Assembly: GCA_900100325.1 (NCBI GenBank)
Contig: LT629697.1
Coordinates: forward strand, 682,001 to 746,000
Source of the DNA: Frankineae bacterium MT45
GTDB lineage: Bacteria; Actinomycetota; Actinomycetes; Mycobacteriales; Jatrophihabitantaceae
Direction of reading: 5' to 3'
Length of the DNA: 64,000 nucleotides
In this document: one piece after another, positions 63,400 through 64,000 of the stretch
Layout of the letters: every line of letters starts with the position of its first letter
Position numbering within the stretch: the stretch's first letter is position 1
Notes under the pieces: model-generated
The model's database searches: none
What the model was told of the DNA's origin: nothing
What the model saw: the letters and a program-made list of their open reading frames with translations, nothing else
Program-made: the position numbers and the translations under genes

Positions 63400-64000
63400 T
63401 TAGCGGTCTGAGCCGAGCGGGAGGTTCCAGTAGCCCTTGGTGAAGATCTGCTCGGTGGCGAGCTGGAGCGGGGCCAGGTGGGCCCGGAGCGCGACGACGG
63501 TGCGGCTCTCGCCGAGGAGGTAGGCGTGCCCGACCCCGGTGGCGGCCGCGCCGTCACTGACGAAGGCGTCGAGTTGGGGGGCGAGTGCGGTCGGTGTTCC
63601 GGCGGGGAGCAGGCCACGATGGATCCAGCGCAGGTTCAGCTCGACGTCATCTCGTGCGCGGATCGGGAGTTCGTCGTCGGCGTGGTTTACCTCGATGAAG
63701 GCGGTGGCCCGGCGCGGCTGACCGGAGGGCCCCGTCCCGTCGAGTGCCTCGACGAGCGCGGTGATGGCCGGCAGCGAGGACTCGTCACCGACGAAGAGGT
63801 TCCAGTCGGCGTCGGTGAGTTTAAGGCGTCCGCGGGGTCCGAAGAAGGTGATCGGGTCGCCCGGTTTCGCGTCGGCCGCCCACTGTGAGCCCGGGCCCTC
63901 CTGGTGCAGCAGGACGTCCAGGTCCCACTCGCCGACCTCGGGGCGCGCGTAGCGGATCGTGTAGCGGCGCTTCACCCGACGGCCGCTGGGCTCGGCCAGC
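63400..64000 (-). CDS. Siderophore-interacting FAD-dependent reductase, 5' end cut by window edge
   Basis: About 199 C-terminal residues are visible. FAD-binding RRYTIRYARPEVGEWDLDVLLH, GPGSQWAADAKPGDPITFFGPRG, then the NAD(P)H-binding half LFVGDESSLPAITALVEAL and GHAYLLGESRTVVALRAHL, ending KGYWNLPLG. This is the SIP/ViuB family that reduces ferric siderophores to release iron in the cytosol. The frame stays open to the right edge (LAEPSGRRVKRRY), so the N-terminal part lies outside. Confidence 0.92.
   Translation of the reverse strand, partial: LAEPSGRRVKRRYTIRYARPEVGEWDLDVLLHQEGPGSQWAADAKPGDPITFFGPRGRLKLTDADWNLFVGDESSLPAITALVEALDGTGPSGQPRRATAFIEVNHADDELPIRARDDVELNLRWIHRGLLPAGTPTALAPQLDAFVSDGAAATGVGHAYLLGESRTVVALRAHLAPLQLATEQIFTKGYWNLPLGSDR

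Overview
The window is high-GC actinobacterial chromosome, densely coding on both strands. Lineage markers are the FhaA-FhaB-PstP-RodA-PbpA-PknB division and kinase locus, a small acyl-CoA carboxylase epsilon-like subunit, DUF2630 and DUF6458 proteins, many GTG/TTG starts, and tRNAs without an encoded CCA. Gene content resembles Frankiales/Nakamurellales/Jatrophihabitans-type soil actinomycetes, but this placement is a low-confidence impression. No prophage, transposase or CRISPR array is visible.

Layout. 1-5.4 kb (minus): a histidine-utilisation operon, hutU > M20 amidohydrolase > hutF > hutH (hutH runs off the left edge). 5.5-7.0 kb: an ADP-ribosylglycohydrolase with a decayed phosphatase-like tail. 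7.2-13.4 kb (plus): a three-gene set made of a fused carboxylate-amine ligase/circularly permuted ATP-grasp protein, an asparagine-synthase-type amidotransferase and an S9 peptidase. It resembles, without matching, the trio that makes the osmolyte N-acetylglutaminylglutamine amide, and is the best candidate here for an uncharacterised pathway. 14.3-20.4 kb: a MerR-controlled leucine/isovalerate (Liu-type) operon: acyl-CoA dehydrogenase, carboxylase beta and epsilon, MaoC hydratase, CitE-like lyase and a two-subunit CoA transferase. 20.6-23.5 kb: a secreted Ig-repeat protein, strong hairpins, a lower-GC orphan gene, a 7-bp tandem repeat and tRNA-Leu(CAG).

23.8-31.5 kb: the FHA/PP2C/RodA/PBP/PknB operon controlling peptidoglycan synthesis, with one kinase only. 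31.5-38.7 kb: orphan genes, an OmpR-type two-component system and, divergent from it, a LolA-like secreted protein with an ABC exporter. 38.9-43.0 kb: Ag85-like esterase, MFS exporter (probable CTG start) and glycosyltransferase, with overlapping junctions. 43.1-46.2 kb: DUF2630, a second MFS exporter and phosphofructokinase. 46.2-48.0 kb: an ECF42-type sigma factor with its DGPF protein and a matching promoter.

48.0-51.4 kb: tRNA-Ser(TGA), two VapBC-like toxin-antitoxin pairs and a secreted TAP-like peptidase between them. 51.5-54.4 kb: a chemoreceptor-like protein, a domain-swapped lipoate ligase and a small membrane protein. 54.5-60.5 kb: an acyl-CoA module (HxlR regulator, frameshifted thiolase, thioesterase, acyl-ACP desaturase-like protein, acyl-CoA ligase) with several dyad operators. 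60.6-64 kb: a LuxR-type regulator, phosphoglucomutase and a truncated siderophore-interacting protein. Starts were chosen from Shine-Dalgarno position and stop/start overlaps. Functions are inferred from motifs recognised by eye; no database search was run.
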